The notes: generated by a model from the letters alone, not told the origin. Positions 53,611-63,729 are shown, numbered from the stretch's first letter. The stretch: 64,000 nucleotides of DNA from Acidobacteriota bacterium (GCA_018268915.1 JAFDVQ010000002.1:1-64000), one strand, 5' to 3'. Numbers and translations are program-made.

Positions 53611-55980
53611 ATGAATTCTCTCTCTCTCTTGTCCCGGGTATGCACTCATTTCGCGGCTTTGGGATTTGCAGTTGCATTGAGCGCCCCCACTATTCTTCAC
53701 GCACAGTGTGCGGATTCGCTGGAGCCCGATGCACTTGGCTGCCCAACGCCGATGATGCCATCGCCGCTTGAGGTGAAGGGTGGTGTAGCCGTTCCGGGTT
53801 TCTCCACAGCGCCTTCCACACCGTCCGCGGACCATTCCTCGATGGCCAGCGCGGTGGGCAGCGTTAGCGGAGGTGAGAGTTTCAGGGACGCGGCAACGCG
53901 CCAGCGTGAAGTTTCTTCCGGGGTGAGAACACAAGTCGAAGAAGAAACCGAGTTCCAGAAATTTGTCGCCACTTCGACCGGCCGGCTTCTGCGGCACTTC
54001 GGTGCCGACCTGTTCTCACAAGCTATCTTCGCTCCAGTCCTGAATGGTCCTGCTCCGCAGGAGATGATCATCGGGCCGGACGACGAACTGAAGATCCGCA
54101 TATGGGGGCAGATCAACTTCAGCGCGGACCTGCGTGTCACCCGCGGCGGTGACATCTACCTTCCTAAGGTTGGCCCGGTGCATGTGGCCGGGTTGCCTTT
54201 CTCCGAAGTCACGGAGCACACGAAGTCCGCCATCCAGCCTTATTACCGGAACTTTGGCCTCACGGTCGATCTTGGCGAGATTCACACCATCCAGATCTAC
54301 ATGACCGGACTTGCGCGCAGGCCCGGAGCGTACACCGTGAGTGGACTCAGCACCCTAGTTGACGCAGTCTTTGCCAGCGGTGGTCCGTCGCCGCAGGGTT
54401 CGATGCGGCATGTGCTGTTGAAGCGTAAAGGCACAGTCGTGACCGACTACGATCTCTACGCTCTGGTCGTCAATGGCGACAAGACCGGGGACGTCCAACT
54501 CCAACCGGGCGATGTGTTGTACATCCCGGCCGCCGGAGAGCAGGTTGCTCTTCTTGGCAGCGTGCGGCAGCCGGCCATCTATGAACTCCGGGGCGCGCAG
54601 TCGTTGACCCAGATCATCGACGCCGCCGGCGGGAAGAGCAATATCGCAGCGAAATCGCGTATTTCGATCGAGCGCATCGTTGATCATTCCACGCGACAGG
54701 CAATTGAAGTCAGTCTCGATGAGGCTGGAGCTTCGAGCGTGCTTCACGATGGAGACATCGTTCGCATCGATCCGATTCTTCCGGTCTTCAAACAGACAGT
54801 CACACTGCGCGGGGCCGTAGCCAATCCCGGCAAGTTCAATTGGCGCCAGGGCATTCGCTTGAGCGATCTCATTCCTGACCGAGACTCTCTAGTAAAGAGA
54901 GACTACTGGTGGGAGAGAGCTCGGCTGGGAATGCCGACTCCGGAGCTTTCTGCACCCGCAGCAGCGGAAGGCAACGACGAGAAACCTGCCGCGGTGAGCA
55001 GCCCTTCCGCGCAGACCAACTGGAACTATGCGGTCGTCGAACGCCTTAATCCGGCGACCATGGCGACAACGTTGATCCCGTTCAGTCTGGGTATGCTGGT
55101 GCTGGAGCATGACAACAGCCAGGACATGGAACTTCAGCCTGGCGATGTCATCACGATCTTCACCCAGTCTGATATTCGGATTCCGGTGAAGGAACAGACC
55201 AAGTACGTGCGGCTCGAAGGCGAGTTCGTCCACCCGGGCATCTACAGCATCGGCCCTGAGGACAATCTCCGCTCGGTGATCGCCAAGGCCGGCGGATTTA
55301 CCCCGCAGGCTTATCTCTATGGCTCTGTGTTTACACGGGTCAGCACGAGGGATCAGGAGCAACGCGAACTGGAGGAATTCGCCAGCCGCCTTGAACACCA
55401 GTACCGGCGCGACATGGTCCAGCGGGCTGGTATGCCATATGTCGGTGCGAGCGCGGGGCAGGTCGCGGGGCAGCTCGCCGGAAACACAGAGACGAACGCC
55501 GCCAACCAGGCGGTGATTGCACAGGTGCGGAACATGCGCGCCACGGGAAGGGTTGTCCTGAGTCTGAGTCAGCAATCCGTGGAGGAAAACATCCCCGATA
55601 TGCAACTGGAGGACGGCGACCGTCTGGAGGTGCCGTTCCGGCCGGCTACGGTGCAGGTAATCGGCGCAGTCTACAACCCGCACGCGTTCATCTGTCGTGT
55701 TGGCGCCAAGGCTGCACAGTATCTCCAGATCGCGGGCGGAGTCACCAGGGAAGCGGACAGGTCCAGGATGTACATCCTTCGCGCTGACGGCACTGTGGCG
55801 GCCGGCGCAACCGGAATGTTCTCGCACGGCGTCGAGGACATAGAGCTTCATCCCGGTGACGCACTGATCGTTCCGGAGAAGCAGTTACGACCCTCCAAGA
55901 TGAACACGGCACTGGCCTGGACGCAGGCATTGTCGCAATCCACCCTCACGGCTATCGAAGTGAATGCTTTGACGCACTGA
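53611..55980 (+). CDS. Polysaccharide export protein with SLBB domains (Wza-like)
   Basis: A 789-residue exported protein. A signal peptide ends near LHAQ. From about 145 comes the Poly_export domain (IIGPDDELKIRIWGQINFSA, RGGDIYLPKVGPVHVAGL), then several SLBB beta-grasp repeats (QIYMTGLARRPGAYTV, QVALLGSVRQPAIYEL, TVTLRGAVANPGKFNW, KYVRLEGEFVHPGIYS, VQVIGAVYNPHAFIC). It is about twice as long as E. coli Wza because of the extra SLBB copies, and it lacks a lipobox. It should form the outer channel for capsule or exopolysaccharide. The ATG at 53611 follows AGGTGA. Confidence 0.88.
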   Translation: MNSLSLLSRVCTHFAALGFAVALSAPTILHAQCADSLEPDALGCPTPMMPSPLEVKGGVAVPGFSTAPSTPSADHSSMASAVGSVSGGESFRDAATRQREVSSGVRTQVEEETEFQKFVATSTGRLLRHFGADLFSQAIFAPVLNGPAPQEMIIGPDDELKIRIWGQINFSADLRVTRGGDIYLPKVGPVHVAGLPFSEVTEHTKSAIQPYYRNFGLTVDLGEIHTIQIYMTGLARRPGAYTVSGLSTLVDAVFASGGPSPQGSMRHVLLKRKGTVVTDYDLYALVVNGDKTGDVQLQPGDVLYIPAAGEQVALLGSVRQPAIYELRGAQSLTQIIDAAGGKSNIAAKSRISIERIVDHSTRQAIEVSLDEAGASSVLHDGDIVRIDPILPVFKQTVTLRGAVANPGKFNWRQGIRLSDLIPDRDSLVKRDYWWERARLGMPTPELSAPAAAEGNDEKPAAVSSPSAQTNWNYAVVERLNPATMATTLIPFSLGMLVLEHDNSQDMELQPGDVITIFTQSDIRIPVKEQTKYVRLEGEFVHPGIYSIGPEDNLRSVIAKAGGFTPQAYLYGSVFTRVSTRDQEQRELEEFASRLEHQYRRDMVQRAGMPYVGASAGQVAGQLAGNTETNAANQAVIAQVRNMRATGRVVLSLSQQSVEENIPDMQLEDGDRLEVPFRPATVQVIGAVYNPHAFICRVGAKAAQYLQIAGGVTREADRSRMYILRADGTVAAGATGMFSHGVEDIELHPGDALIVPEKQLRPSKMNTALAWTQALSQSTLTAIEVNALTH

Positions 55981-56052
55981 GGCGGTATATCCCATCGACC
56001 CGTCATGTCCAATGTGCCTGGCCGATGGCATTTCCATTAAATGGGGATTTAA

Positions 56053-56832
56053 ATGGTTACCATATTCATCGCCGAACCCGCCTCCATTTGGGATGGCGAC
56101 TTCATTTCAGCTGATCGTCTGCCAGCTGTTTACCAAGATCCCGAGGCGAGTGATTGGAGTGTCTCGTGGGGTAAGCGCACGATCGACATTATCGTGGCTC
56201 TCGTGGTTCTTCTGATTACGGGCTTTCCCATGGTCGTGATCGGTATCTGCATACGCTTGACGTCGTCGGGCAGAGCCATCTTTATCCAGGAGCGAGTTGG
56301 GGCGCGTGGCCGCGCGTTTCGCATGTATAAGTTCCGCACCATGTATTCCCGTTCTTCGGAGGGTGTCGGGCTCACGCGGAAGGGAGACGGCAGAATCATG
56401 CCGATGGGGCGTTTTCTTCGAAAACTCAAGCTGGACGAACTTCCGCAGTTCTACAACGTTCTGCGCGGAGATATGAGCCTGGTCGGTCCACGGCCGAAGC
56501 TCGCCCAATATACAGACATGTTCAATATGCCGTACCGGCCGGGCATCACAGGCTGGGCAACTCTTCACTTTTCCAACGAAGAGTCTATGTTGCAGTCCTT
56601 CACGGATCCTGCGGTGATGGAGACCTATTACCAGGAGTGCATCAAGCCGGCCAAGGCTCGCCTGGATTTTCTCTACATGCGAAGCGCCAAACTCGGCACT
56701 GATCTAATGATCCTCTACCTGACGGCGATCGCATGTCTGGGGTGGCGCAGCGATTTACAGGAATGGGAACTCGCTCGGTCTATTCCTCCAAGGGGCAGAG
56801 CTTCAGTGGCATCTATGGAGCGCAGCGCCTGA
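56053..56832 (+). CDS. Initiating sugar-phosphate transferase (PGT, WbaP/ExoY-like)
   Basis: A 259-residue monotopic membrane enzyme that puts the first sugar phosphate on undecaprenyl phosphate. One hydrophobic segment (IDIIVALVVLLITGFPMVVI) is followed by the family core: FIQERVGARGRAFRMYKFRT, a KLDELPQFYNVLRGDMSLVG string with the catalytic Asp-Glu pair, and PRP. It is the short type without the N-terminal four-helix domain of WbaP. It is the first transfer step for this exopolysaccharide. A GGGGA site precedes the ATG, and the Wzz gene follows about 65 bp later. Confidence 0.92.
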   Translation: MVTIFIAEPASIWDGDFISADRLPAVYQDPEASDWSVSWGKRTIDIIVALVVLLITGFPMVVIGICIRLTSSGRAIFIQERVGARGRAFRMYKFRTMYSRSSEGVGLTRKGDGRIMPMGRFLRKLKLDELPQFYNVLRGDMSLVGPRPKLAQYTDMFNMPYRPGITGWATLHFSNEESMLQSFTDPAVMETYYQECIKPAKARLDFLYMRSAKLGTDLMILYLTAIACLGWRSDLQEWELARSIPPRGRASVASMERSA

Positions 56833-56898
56833 TAAACAACGGCGGCCTGCCTAGGAAAACCCGGCCGCACTCCCGCGAGGGCAAAGGAAAAGATAAAA

Positions 56899-58119
56899 GT
56901 GGAAACTCAAGTAGTCACTCACCCGAAAGCGAATCAATCTATTTTGGTTTGGCTGCACGTAGTCAGCAAGCGTATGAAGTTGATCGCAATCGTCGCGAGC
57001 GCCTGCATAGTGGCCACGCTGCTGGCGGTTGTGCTTTCGCCTCGCAGGTACGTGGCGAGGGTAGTGATCCTGCCGCCTCAGCAAAGCGCTTCGGCTGGAG
57101 CAGCCATGATGGCGCAGATGAGCTCAGCCGGTATGTTGGCTGCAGCCGGCGGAACGCTGGGAATAAAGAATCCCAATGATCAGCAGATTGCGCTTCTCAA
57201 AAGCCGCATCGTAGAAGATGCCCTGATTGAGCGATTTCACCTTCAGAGCCTCTATCGAAAGAAGTTTCTCTCGATCACCCGCAAAAACTGGGAAAAGGTC
57301 ACCACGACGGATAACGGACTGAAAGATGGACTGATTCGTCTCACGGTAATGGATTCGGATCCGAATCGTGCCGCGGAACTCGCCAATGGATGGGTGGACG
57401 AATACAAGCGTTTCACCGCAACCCTCGCTTTGACCGAGGCTTCACAGCGGCGACTGTTCTACGAAAACCAGCTCGATCAGGCGCGTAACGACCTGATCCG
57501 TGCTGAAGAGAACATGAAACAGACCGAGCAGCGGACCGGCATCATCGATGTGGAGGGTCAGGGCAAAGGAATGATCGAGACGGCGGCGGTCCTGCGAGGC
57601 CAGCTTGCAGCTAAGCAGATCGAGATCAAAGCCATGCGGCAGTTCGCCGGCGATCTGAATCCGGATCTGGCGCGGTCCGAGGAGGAAGCGCGCGGGATGG
57701 AAGCCCAACTCGCGGCGATGGACGTCGCTGCCGATCGCAAGCATGGCGATCTCATAACTCCCAAAGGAAAGTCTACCGAGGCCGCGTTCGAGTATGAACG
57801 TGCTTTGCGCGAGGTGAAGTACCGCGAGACGATCCAGGACCTGTTACTGCGCCAGTACGAGGGTGCACACGTCGATGAGGCGAAGCAGGGTGCGTTGATC
57901 CAAGTGATCGAACCCGCCGTCGCCCCCGACCGGCCCGATTCCTCATACAAACTCCTGATTCTTCTTGCCGGTCTCGCCTTCGCCGTTCCTTTGGCACTCC
58001 TAGTTGCCCGGCTGGCTGAATACATGGACGCAGTTCAAAACTTTTGCAGACGTTTCGGCTCCGTGTTCGGTGCTCTCGATGCGATGGACCCGGAGAGTGT
58101 TACTTCGCTGAGGATCTAA
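56899..58119 (+). CDS. Chain-length determinant protein (Wzz/GNVR type)
   Basis: A 406-residue inner-membrane protein with two transmembrane helices (about 27-47 and 348-368) flanking a large periplasmic coiled-coil region. The N-terminal Wzz fold (RYVARVVILPP) and a C-terminal QVIEPAVAPDRPDSSYK just before the second helix are typical. It sets the length of the polymer made by the Wzy pathway. The cytoplasmic tyrosine-kinase domain seen in Wzc/ExoP is absent, so a separate kinase or none is used. A GTG start follows AAAGGAAAAG. Confidence 0.88.
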   Translation: METQVVTHPKANQSILVWLHVVSKRMKLIAIVASACIVATLLAVVLSPRRYVARVVILPPQQSASAGAAMMAQMSSAGMLAAAGGTLGIKNPNDQQIALLKSRIVEDALIERFHLQSLYRKKFLSITRKNWEKVTTTDNGLKDGLIRLTVMDSDPNRAAELANGWVDEYKRFTATLALTEASQRRLFYENQLDQARNDLIRAEENMKQTEQRTGIIDVEGQGKGMIETAAVLRGQLAAKQIEIKAMRQFAGDLNPDLARSEEEARGMEAQLAAMDVAADRKHGDLITPKGKSTEAAFEYERALREVKYRETIQDLLLRQYEGAHVDEAKQGALIQVIEPAVAPDRPDSSYKLLILLAGLAFAVPLALLVARLAEYMDAVQNFCRRFGSVFGALDAMDPESVTSLRI

Positions 58120-58170
58120 AACCTGACTGCTAATTGCCACAGATGGTTGGCAGGAGAACGAGAGCGCAGG

Positions 58171-59511
58171 ATGGAAATGAAAAACATAGAAACCTCAAAA
58201 CAACTTAGGCTATGTGGGGTCACCTGCGCCGCGCTGCCAGCTTCGGAGCAGCGCCTGCTTACACTTGATCGCAGGCTTACGCAAAGGTTTTTGGCGTGGT
58301 GCGCGAATGTAATCCTCGTGGCAAGTCTCTTGCCGTATGTTTCCCCGGTAGTGATTACGAGCATGGACGTCCAATTGATGTCACTGGCGGTCGCGTGCGC
58401 CGTGCTGATGCTACTCCTTATGGTCACGCCTGGAGTTTTCACCCTATACCGCACAGACTTGGTCCTCCTTGCTGCCGGGATATTCACCCTTCTGTACCTT
58501 GATCCGCACATGCCGAGTGCTGACATAGAAACGTCGCTAAGGGCCTGCGCTCCGATAATACTCGGCTTGCCCGTCTACTACTCAGTCCGAACGCTTTACC
58601 GGTACATGTTGCCACAGGTCTTCGTCGGAGTGGTGGCTCTATATCTCGTGGTTCTAGTCGTACAGTTAGTCTTTCCCAGTCTCTACAATGCAGCCGCCGG
58701 ACATCTGCTCTCAGAAGCAAGGTTTGCAGCGGAAGAGGGTCGCGGTCCGAATGGGTTGACCAACGAACCGTCCATGATGGGCAACATGTGCGTGTTGTTC
58801 GCGGTTTCTCTCTACTTCTTCCATCGCTCATTCTGGCAACGGCATCGCCGCGCGAGATTGTTCGTCCTGTTGGCATCGGGACTCATGCTGTTGATCACTA
58901 AATCCGCTACTGGCGTCTTCCTTGCGCTGGTGGTATTCATTGCGGCACTGTTGGCAGCAAAGACCTCCAAAAAGATGAAGTCTATATTTCTGGCAACGAT
59001 GGCGGGGGCGGTTCTGCTCAGCGGAAGCCTCTTAAGCGTTTCCGATTCGCGTGGAGCAATCGTGCTAACGTCCCTGGCATCGAATCCGCTATTGATCTTT
59101 CAGGATCAAAGCTTTGCCACCAGGCTGACAGGCACGTTCGTGGGCACTTATGCGCTTCCCGAGCAGCCTTTCGGAAACGGCAGCGCGCGCCAAGATATCG
59201 GTCTAACTAATGCTGCGCTGAATAGTGATTTGGCCATTTCGCTGTGGCCGAGTTCTACAATGCGTGATCTCCTGGTCGCCGTGATTGCCTCTCGCAGCAA
59301 TATCAGCGGGATCGGGGGGATGATCCAGCGCATGGGAATCTTCGCAATACTGGCGACACTACTGATTGTGTTTCTCACGAGAGGATTTCGGGAGAAATGG
59401 GTGGTCCGATTGTTTGTTCTTGGGCTGCTTCTCAATGCGTCAATGTTCATCCCCACCCTCTGGTTCATTGTGGGTAGTTGTGTTGAGTTGCAGGCAACTA
59501 AGGAAATATAG
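58171..59511 (+). CDS. O-antigen polymerase/ligase-like membrane protein (Wzy candidate)
   Basis: A 446-residue protein with about 10-12 hydrophobic helices and one larger periplasmic loop in the second half, the general plan of Wzy polymerases and O-antigen ligases. The GRGPNGLTNEPSMMGNM stretch before a helix pair resembles the conserved GRPRGLFGEPNY-like region of such proteins. Sequence conservation in this group is low, so polymerase versus ligase is not settled; its place between Wzz and a flippase favours Wzy. The start at 58171 is one of two close ATGs (the other is 58177). Confidence 0.75.
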   Translation: MEMKNIETSKQLRLCGVTCAALPASEQRLLTLDRRLTQRFLAWCANVILVASLLPYVSPVVITSMDVQLMSLAVACAVLMLLLMVTPGVFTLYRTDLVLLAAGIFTLLYLDPHMPSADIETSLRACAPIILGLPVYYSVRTLYRYMLPQVFVGVVALYLVVLVVQLVFPSLYNAAAGHLLSEARFAAEEGRGPNGLTNEPSMMGNMCVLFAVSLYFFHRSFWQRHRRARLFVLLASGLMLLITKSATGVFLALVVFIAALLAAKTSKKMKSIFLATMAGAVLLSGSLLSVSDSRGAIVLTSLASNPLLIFQDQSFATRLTGTFVGTYALPEQPFGNGSARQDIGLTNAALNSDLAISLWPSSTMRDLLVAVIASRSNISGIGGMIQRMGIFAILATLLIVFLTRGFREKWVVRLFVLGLLLNASMFIPTLWFIVGSCVELQATKEI

Positions 59512-59521
59512 GTGTGATCCG

Positions 59522-61003
59522 ATGGGGTTCACTTCAGGTATCAAGGGTACATGGGACGCGAGATCAGCAATCAGGGCGAAATTTGGCCTTGATGGTGCGG
59601 TAGTCTACACGTTCTGTGCACGTATTCTGAACATTACAAGCAGCACCGGTACAGTGCTGCTTGTAATTCGCTATCTTAACGCGACTGAGCAGGGGTATTA
59701 CTACACACTCCTAAGCCTAATCTCCCTGCAGGTCATCTTCGAGTTGGGGTTCTCGTTCGTCATTTTGCAATTAGCTGCACATGAGTCTGTTCATTTGAAG
59801 CTGAACAATGACGGAAGAGTGGAAGGCGACGCTATAGCGCATGCAAGGCTTGCATCGATACTGCAACTCACAATACGGTGGTACTTCCGCGCTGCCATAG
59901 TATTGGCAGCGGTATTGGTCCCAGTTGGAACACTGTTCTTCTCCTTGAAGGCATCAATTGCGACATCAATTTCCACAACCGGGCCGGTGGTCCTTGGAGT
60001 TCTGGCAGTTTCGTTGAGTTTCGTATTATCGCCCCTTTACTCATTTTTCGAGGGATGCAATCAGATCCGCCAGGTGGCCTTCGTTCGCATGTGCCAGAGC
60101 GTAGCGGTTCTTGCGGTCTCTTGGAGTGCGATCGTTTCTGGTCATGGGTTGTATGCGAGTGCGGCTGTCAACTTCGCGGTTTTCTGTGTTGGCGCAATGT
60201 TCTTGTTTCAGCGCCGATATCTCATTAGCGCTCTGCTACGGTACCCAATAACATCCCATGCGGTTTCGTGGCGCACTGAAATCTGGCCATTCCAGTGGAA
60301 AATTGCGGTTAGCTGGTTCTGTTCCTACTTTACTCTCCAGGTGTTCACGCCAATTCTGTTCTGGTTGAGGGGACCACTTGAAGCAGGGCGGATCGGCTTG
60401 TCGCTGAGTATTACGGGCTACCTCCCCATTATCGCTCTCTGTTGGGTGAACACGAAAGCTGCAACGTTTGGTCGTCTGGTGCGGCTGGGTAGAGTTGTTG
60501 ACCTCGACGCCCTCTTCATCCGGACACTCAAGCAGTCAACGGTAATCATTCTGACGTTGGCGTGTACCTGTTTTGGTGCGGTTCTTCTGATTCGACAAAT
60601 CTCACCGCATATTGCGCTGAGGATGGAGACTCCCACGATTTTTGTACTGTTACTGATCACCTCAATTAGTAACTTCATCATTCAAAGCCTTGGGGTCTAT
60701 TTGAGGTCATTTAAGCGCGAACCGTATCTTCTGCAGTCCGTTGTCATTTCAGGTCTTACTGTGTTAAGCACTCTTGTTTTTGCACCACGGTGGGGCGATC
60801 TGGCAGTTGCGGTTATTTACTTCAATCTGAGCGGCGCTGTGGCTTCAATTTGGGCGCTCACGACTTTCAGACATTTTCGTGCCACACAAGTGCTCGCCGC
60901 CAACCGATCGGAATTTGAAACAACGGTTGGAGCGAATTGCGGAGGGGCAGTGACTCCGCCAACGCCGTGCGCCTTTGCCCTTCTGAGGAGCAATTCAAAA
61001 TGA
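59522..61003 (+). CDS. Polysaccharide flippase (Wzx-like, MOP superfamily)
   Basis: A 493-residue membrane protein with about 12-14 helices. It begins with VYTFCARILNITSSTGTVLL and YLNATEQGYYYTLLSLISLQ, like oligosaccharide-unit flippases (RfbX/Wzx) that move lipid-linked repeat units to the periplasm. The ATG at 59522 follows AGGTG; a longer in-frame start overlaps the previous gene and has no family sequence. Its stop overlaps the next start as ATGA. The unusual Cys/Thr-rich tail after residue 470 may be the result of the overlap. Confidence 0.8.
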   Translation: MGFTSGIKGTWDARSAIRAKFGLDGAVVYTFCARILNITSSTGTVLLVIRYLNATEQGYYYTLLSLISLQVIFELGFSFVILQLAAHESVHLKLNNDGRVEGDAIAHARLASILQLTIRWYFRAAIVLAAVLVPVGTLFFSLKASIATSISTTGPVVLGVLAVSLSFVLSPLYSFFEGCNQIRQVAFVRMCQSVAVLAVSWSAIVSGHGLYASAAVNFAVFCVGAMFLFQRRYLISALLRYPITSHAVSWRTEIWPFQWKIAVSWFCSYFTLQVFTPILFWLRGPLEAGRIGLSLSITGYLPIIALCWVNTKAATFGRLVRLGRVVDLDALFIRTLKQSTVIILTLACTCFGAVLLIRQISPHIALRMETPTIFVLLLITSISNFIIQSLGVYLRSFKREPYLLQSVVISGLTVLSTLVFAPRWGDLAVAVIYFNLSGAVASIWALTTFRHFRATQVLAANRSEFETTVGANCGGAVTPPTPCAFALLRSNSK

Positions 61004-62172
61004 ACATCAGGCCTTCGTCCAATCAAGCAACCGGGCGGAATGCAGCCGTCGTCTCTTCGCATTTTTCGCCGGCTTTTATTTCGCATATGATTGCCTACGC
61101 CAAGCTCCTGAGGGAGCTCGGCTATGCCGTCACCTTTGTTCTGGATGAGGAGTACCTCCGATTCCCGGTATTCGCGGAGAATGGTACACCGGTTTTGAGC
61201 AAGGTCGCCGTTCCGGAAAACTTCGAGATTGCGCTATTCTGCAACTCCGCGCCGCATAACCCGCAGTTTGCTTCACGGTTGAAAGCGACCGGGACAACGG
61301 TCCTCTATGTCTTTCACGAGCCCCTCTCGGTCTGGGACTGGAAGAGCTTGAGCCAGGAAGGCTGGAGGCAGATCGTCCGTTATCCATTCTCAGCCTTCTT
61401 TTCAGCTAGGCTGCTCTCCCGGTCTGCGGCCATCATAGTTACCTCTCGAATGGCTCGTTCGGAGTATGAAGCAAACTACGCAGGCTTCAACAGGAACGTT
61501 TTCGAGTTGCCGCTCTTATTCGACGATGAACTGGAAGGACAATTTGCAGGTCCGCAGGCCGGGAAGAGGACCTATTTTGGCTTCATTGGTAGCGCAAGCA
61601 GAGGGCACGGCTTCGATAAATTCGTTGAGTTCGCAAAGTATGCGATCAGAAATGGCAGCACAATTCCGTTTGCAGTCGCTACGCGTCGAGACTTATCAGA
61701 TTTATTACGCCAGGATAGCGAATTCTCCCGGTACGTTGCCCAGGGACGGATCGTTCTCCAGCATGGCCGAGTGTTGACAAACGAGGAGATCAACCAGTAT
61801 TTCCTCGATTCGTTCTGCATTTGGAATGCTTACAGGCGGTCCACACAAAGCGGAGTGTTGCCTCGCTCGTATATGGCTGGCACCCCCGTCCTTGCGAGCC
61901 GTGTTGGCAGCTTCCCTGAATTCGTGCAGGAAGGAACTACAGGGGAGTTTGTCAATTTTGACGACACCCTCTCACGGTTTCTTGATTTGGCCGAAAGTAT
62001 TAGGGAACTGTTTTCAGTCTATACAACCGGCTGCCGGAAGATGTTCGAGAACGTGTTCTGCTACAAGGCACATCTCGAGCGATTTGCCAGGATTGTCGAC
62101 GCCTCTACTCGGGCACCGATCAGCACCCAGGTAACTGCGGATGACAGGCGCAAGTCGGTTCGCTCATCCTAA
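61000..62172 (+). CDS. Glycosyltransferase, GT4-like
   Basis: A 390-residue cytoplasmic GT-B enzyme. The N-terminal half reads SSHFSPAFISHMIAYAKLLR and LLYVFHEPLSVWDW-like in part; the C-terminal nucleotide-sugar half has YFGFIGSASRGHGFDKF, and IWNAYRRSTQSGVLPRSYMA followed by GTPVLASRVGSFPEFV, where the family's E-x7-E glutamates are partly replaced. Group 1 transferases of this kind add hexoses to the growing repeat unit. GAGGAG lies before the ATG. It overlaps the flippase gene by four bases. Confidence 0.82.
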   Translation: MNIRPSSNQATGRNAAVVSSHFSPAFISHMIAYAKLLRELGYAVTFVLDEEYLRFPVFAENGTPVLSKVAVPENFEIALFCNSAPHNPQFASRLKATGTTVLYVFHEPLSVWDWKSLSQEGWRQIVRYPFSAFFSARLLSRSAAIIVTSRMARSEYEANYAGFNRNVFELPLLFDDELEGQFAGPQAGKRTYFGFIGSASRGHGFDKFVEFAKYAIRNGSTIPFAVATRRDLSDLLRQDSEFSRYVAQGRIVLQHGRVLTNEEINQYFLDSFCIWNAYRRSTQSGVLPRSYMAGTPVLASRVGSFPEFVQEGTTGEFVNFDDTLSRFLDLAESIRELFSVYTTGCRKMFENVFCYKAHLERFARIVDASTRAPISTQVTADDRRKSVRSS

Positions 62173-62182
62173 CCAGCCACAG

Positions 62183-62212
62183 CATAGAGGCAGGCATTAT
62201 TCCGCCTCTATG
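62183..62212 (+). terminator. Intrinsic terminator-like hairpin
   Basis: CATAGAGGC (62183-62191) pairs perfectly with GCCTCTATG (62204-62212), followed by GTTTTC. It lies 10 bp after the GT4-like gene and before the GT2 gene, so the latter may have its own promoter or depend on read-through. Confidence 0.6.
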
Positions 62213-62290
62213 GTTTTCAACGCGACCGATTTTTGCCCACACTAGGGCCCAGGGCGCGTAACTCAACAGTACTTTCCTTGGAACGAAGAC

Positions 62291-63136
62291 ATGCCATTGG
62301 TTTCCATCATCACCCCCGTTTACAACGCCGCCCGTTGGTTGCCGGAAACTCTGGCATCGGTGCACGGCCAGATCTTCACGAACTGGGAACACCTCCTCAT
62401 CGACGATGGGTCAGAAGATAGCTCAATCGCAGTCATCAAGGCAGCAAGTCTGCGAGATGCACGTATTCGTCTGCTTCACACGCCCAAAAACGGTGGACCC
62501 GCGGCCGCACGGAATGTTGGAATCGATGGTGCCAGAGGCAGATTTGTCGCGTTCCTCGATGCCGACGATTTGTGGCGGCCGGAAAAGCTCGCGTGCACAA
62601 TTCCCTGGATGATTGCAAACCGCCATGCTTTCATCTACCACGATTATCGCCATATGTCCCACGACGGAACGCGCACCGGCAGACTAGTCCACGGGCCGAA
62701 TCATTTGACGAGACGGACCCTTCATACGCGTCGCGGATATGGCGGGTGCATGAGCATGGTGATCGACCGGCAGTATATTCCAACTCTGCACTTCCCGGAG
62801 GTCGAGCCACATCATGCCGAAGATTTTTGCCTATGGTCCCAACTAATCAGCGACGGACACATCGGTCATCGCCTTCCTGTCGACCTTGGGCGCTACAGGC
62901 TTTCTCCAAAGAGTCGCTCCTCGAATAAGCTGGGAAGTGCCTTGAATGCGTGGTACATCTACCGCAACTTTTCAAAGCTACCGTTGACTCGATGCGCCTT
63001 CTGGTGGGCACAATACGCCTGGAGCACGTTCTGGCTCTACCGGTTTTCGCAGCCAGTGGTCCACGAACCAGCGATGGCTGGCACCGAGGCTTTCGGGCCA
63101 AATACCTTCAGCATGCAGCCCTCGCACGTCAAGTAG
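62291..63136 (+). CDS. Glycosyltransferase family 2
   Basis: A 281-residue GT-A enzyme. Motifs are VSIITPVYNAARWLPETL at the start, IDDGSED (Asp38-Asp39), GPAAARNVGIDGARG, the metal-binding FLDADDLW (Asp90-Asp93), and a later EPHHAEDFCLWSQLI with the likely catalytic acidic pair. Family 2 transferases add sugars from nucleotide donors with inversion. It probably builds a branch or part of the exopolysaccharide repeat. The stop at 63134-63136 is followed by degenerate sequence. Confidence 0.9.
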   Translation: MPLVSIITPVYNAARWLPETLASVHGQIFTNWEHLLIDDGSEDSSIAVIKAASLRDARIRLLHTPKNGGPAAARNVGIDGARGRFVAFLDADDLWRPEKLACTIPWMIANRHAFIYHDYRHMSHDGTRTGRLVHGPNHLTRRTLHTRRGYGGCMSMVIDRQYIPTLHFPEVEPHHAEDFCLWSQLISDGHIGHRLPVDLGRYRLSPKSRSSNKLGSALNAWYIYRNFSKLPLTRCAFWWAQYAWSTFWLYRFSQPVVHEPAMAGTEAFGPNTFSMQPSHVK

Positions 63137-63286
63137 CAGCGTCGCTACAGTACGGCACAGTTACTGGCCCTACATACCTTCACCGCCAGCAATGAACCGT
63201 TTCAGGCAGAGATCGTTCAATTGGCTGGCTCAGATTCTCGTTCTCCGTCGTCATTCTGGGCCGGTGATTGAGAACTTGAGGTCAAA

Positions 63287-63481
63287 ATGTTGTCGGATTC
63301 TCTCTCCGGAAGAATCCGTTCGGACGGTCGCTGGTTCGTCTTCGACCGCACATCGCAATCTCCAATTGTGAATCGAACCTTTCCAAAAAACGGTCGTGCA
63401 GCATTGGCCCCTGACGGGCAACACTATGCTTCTTTTGAGGCCAATGAATTCCGTATCTACTCACTCACGTCCTCAAAATAG
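63287..63481 (+). pseudogene. C-terminal beta-propeller fragment
   Basis: A 64-codon frame with GRIRSDGRWFVFDRTSQSP and GRAALAPDGQHYASFEANEF, two strands-turn-strands units of the kind that close WD40/TolB-like propellers. No start of such a protein is found in the 150 bp upstream, so this is a 3-prime remnant left beside the transposon fragment. Confidence 0.4.
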
Positions 63482-63729
63482 TCGCTTCCGGTCGAGTCAC
63501 CGGCCTCCATGTAAGTTGAGTAGGGCCTTCGGCCCGCGAAACCCCATGAAAATCGCTTCAGCCCCAGTCATAATCCAAAGCGGCTGGAATGCCGAGGTCG
63601 AAAAGACATTGGAGAATCTCAGGCCGAATGTAAGTTTGATCCGGAACGTGTGTGATCGAGCAAATAAATGGCGCGTTGCCTCTCCGCTTGCGGAGCAGCG
63701 ATAGCCCGCGACCCAGGTTAATGTAAGCC

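Noticed and set aside
54889..55851. 320-codon minus-strand frame opposite the SLBB export gene
   Set aside because: Antisense shadow in GC-rich coding DNA, without a ribosome site or recognisable domain.
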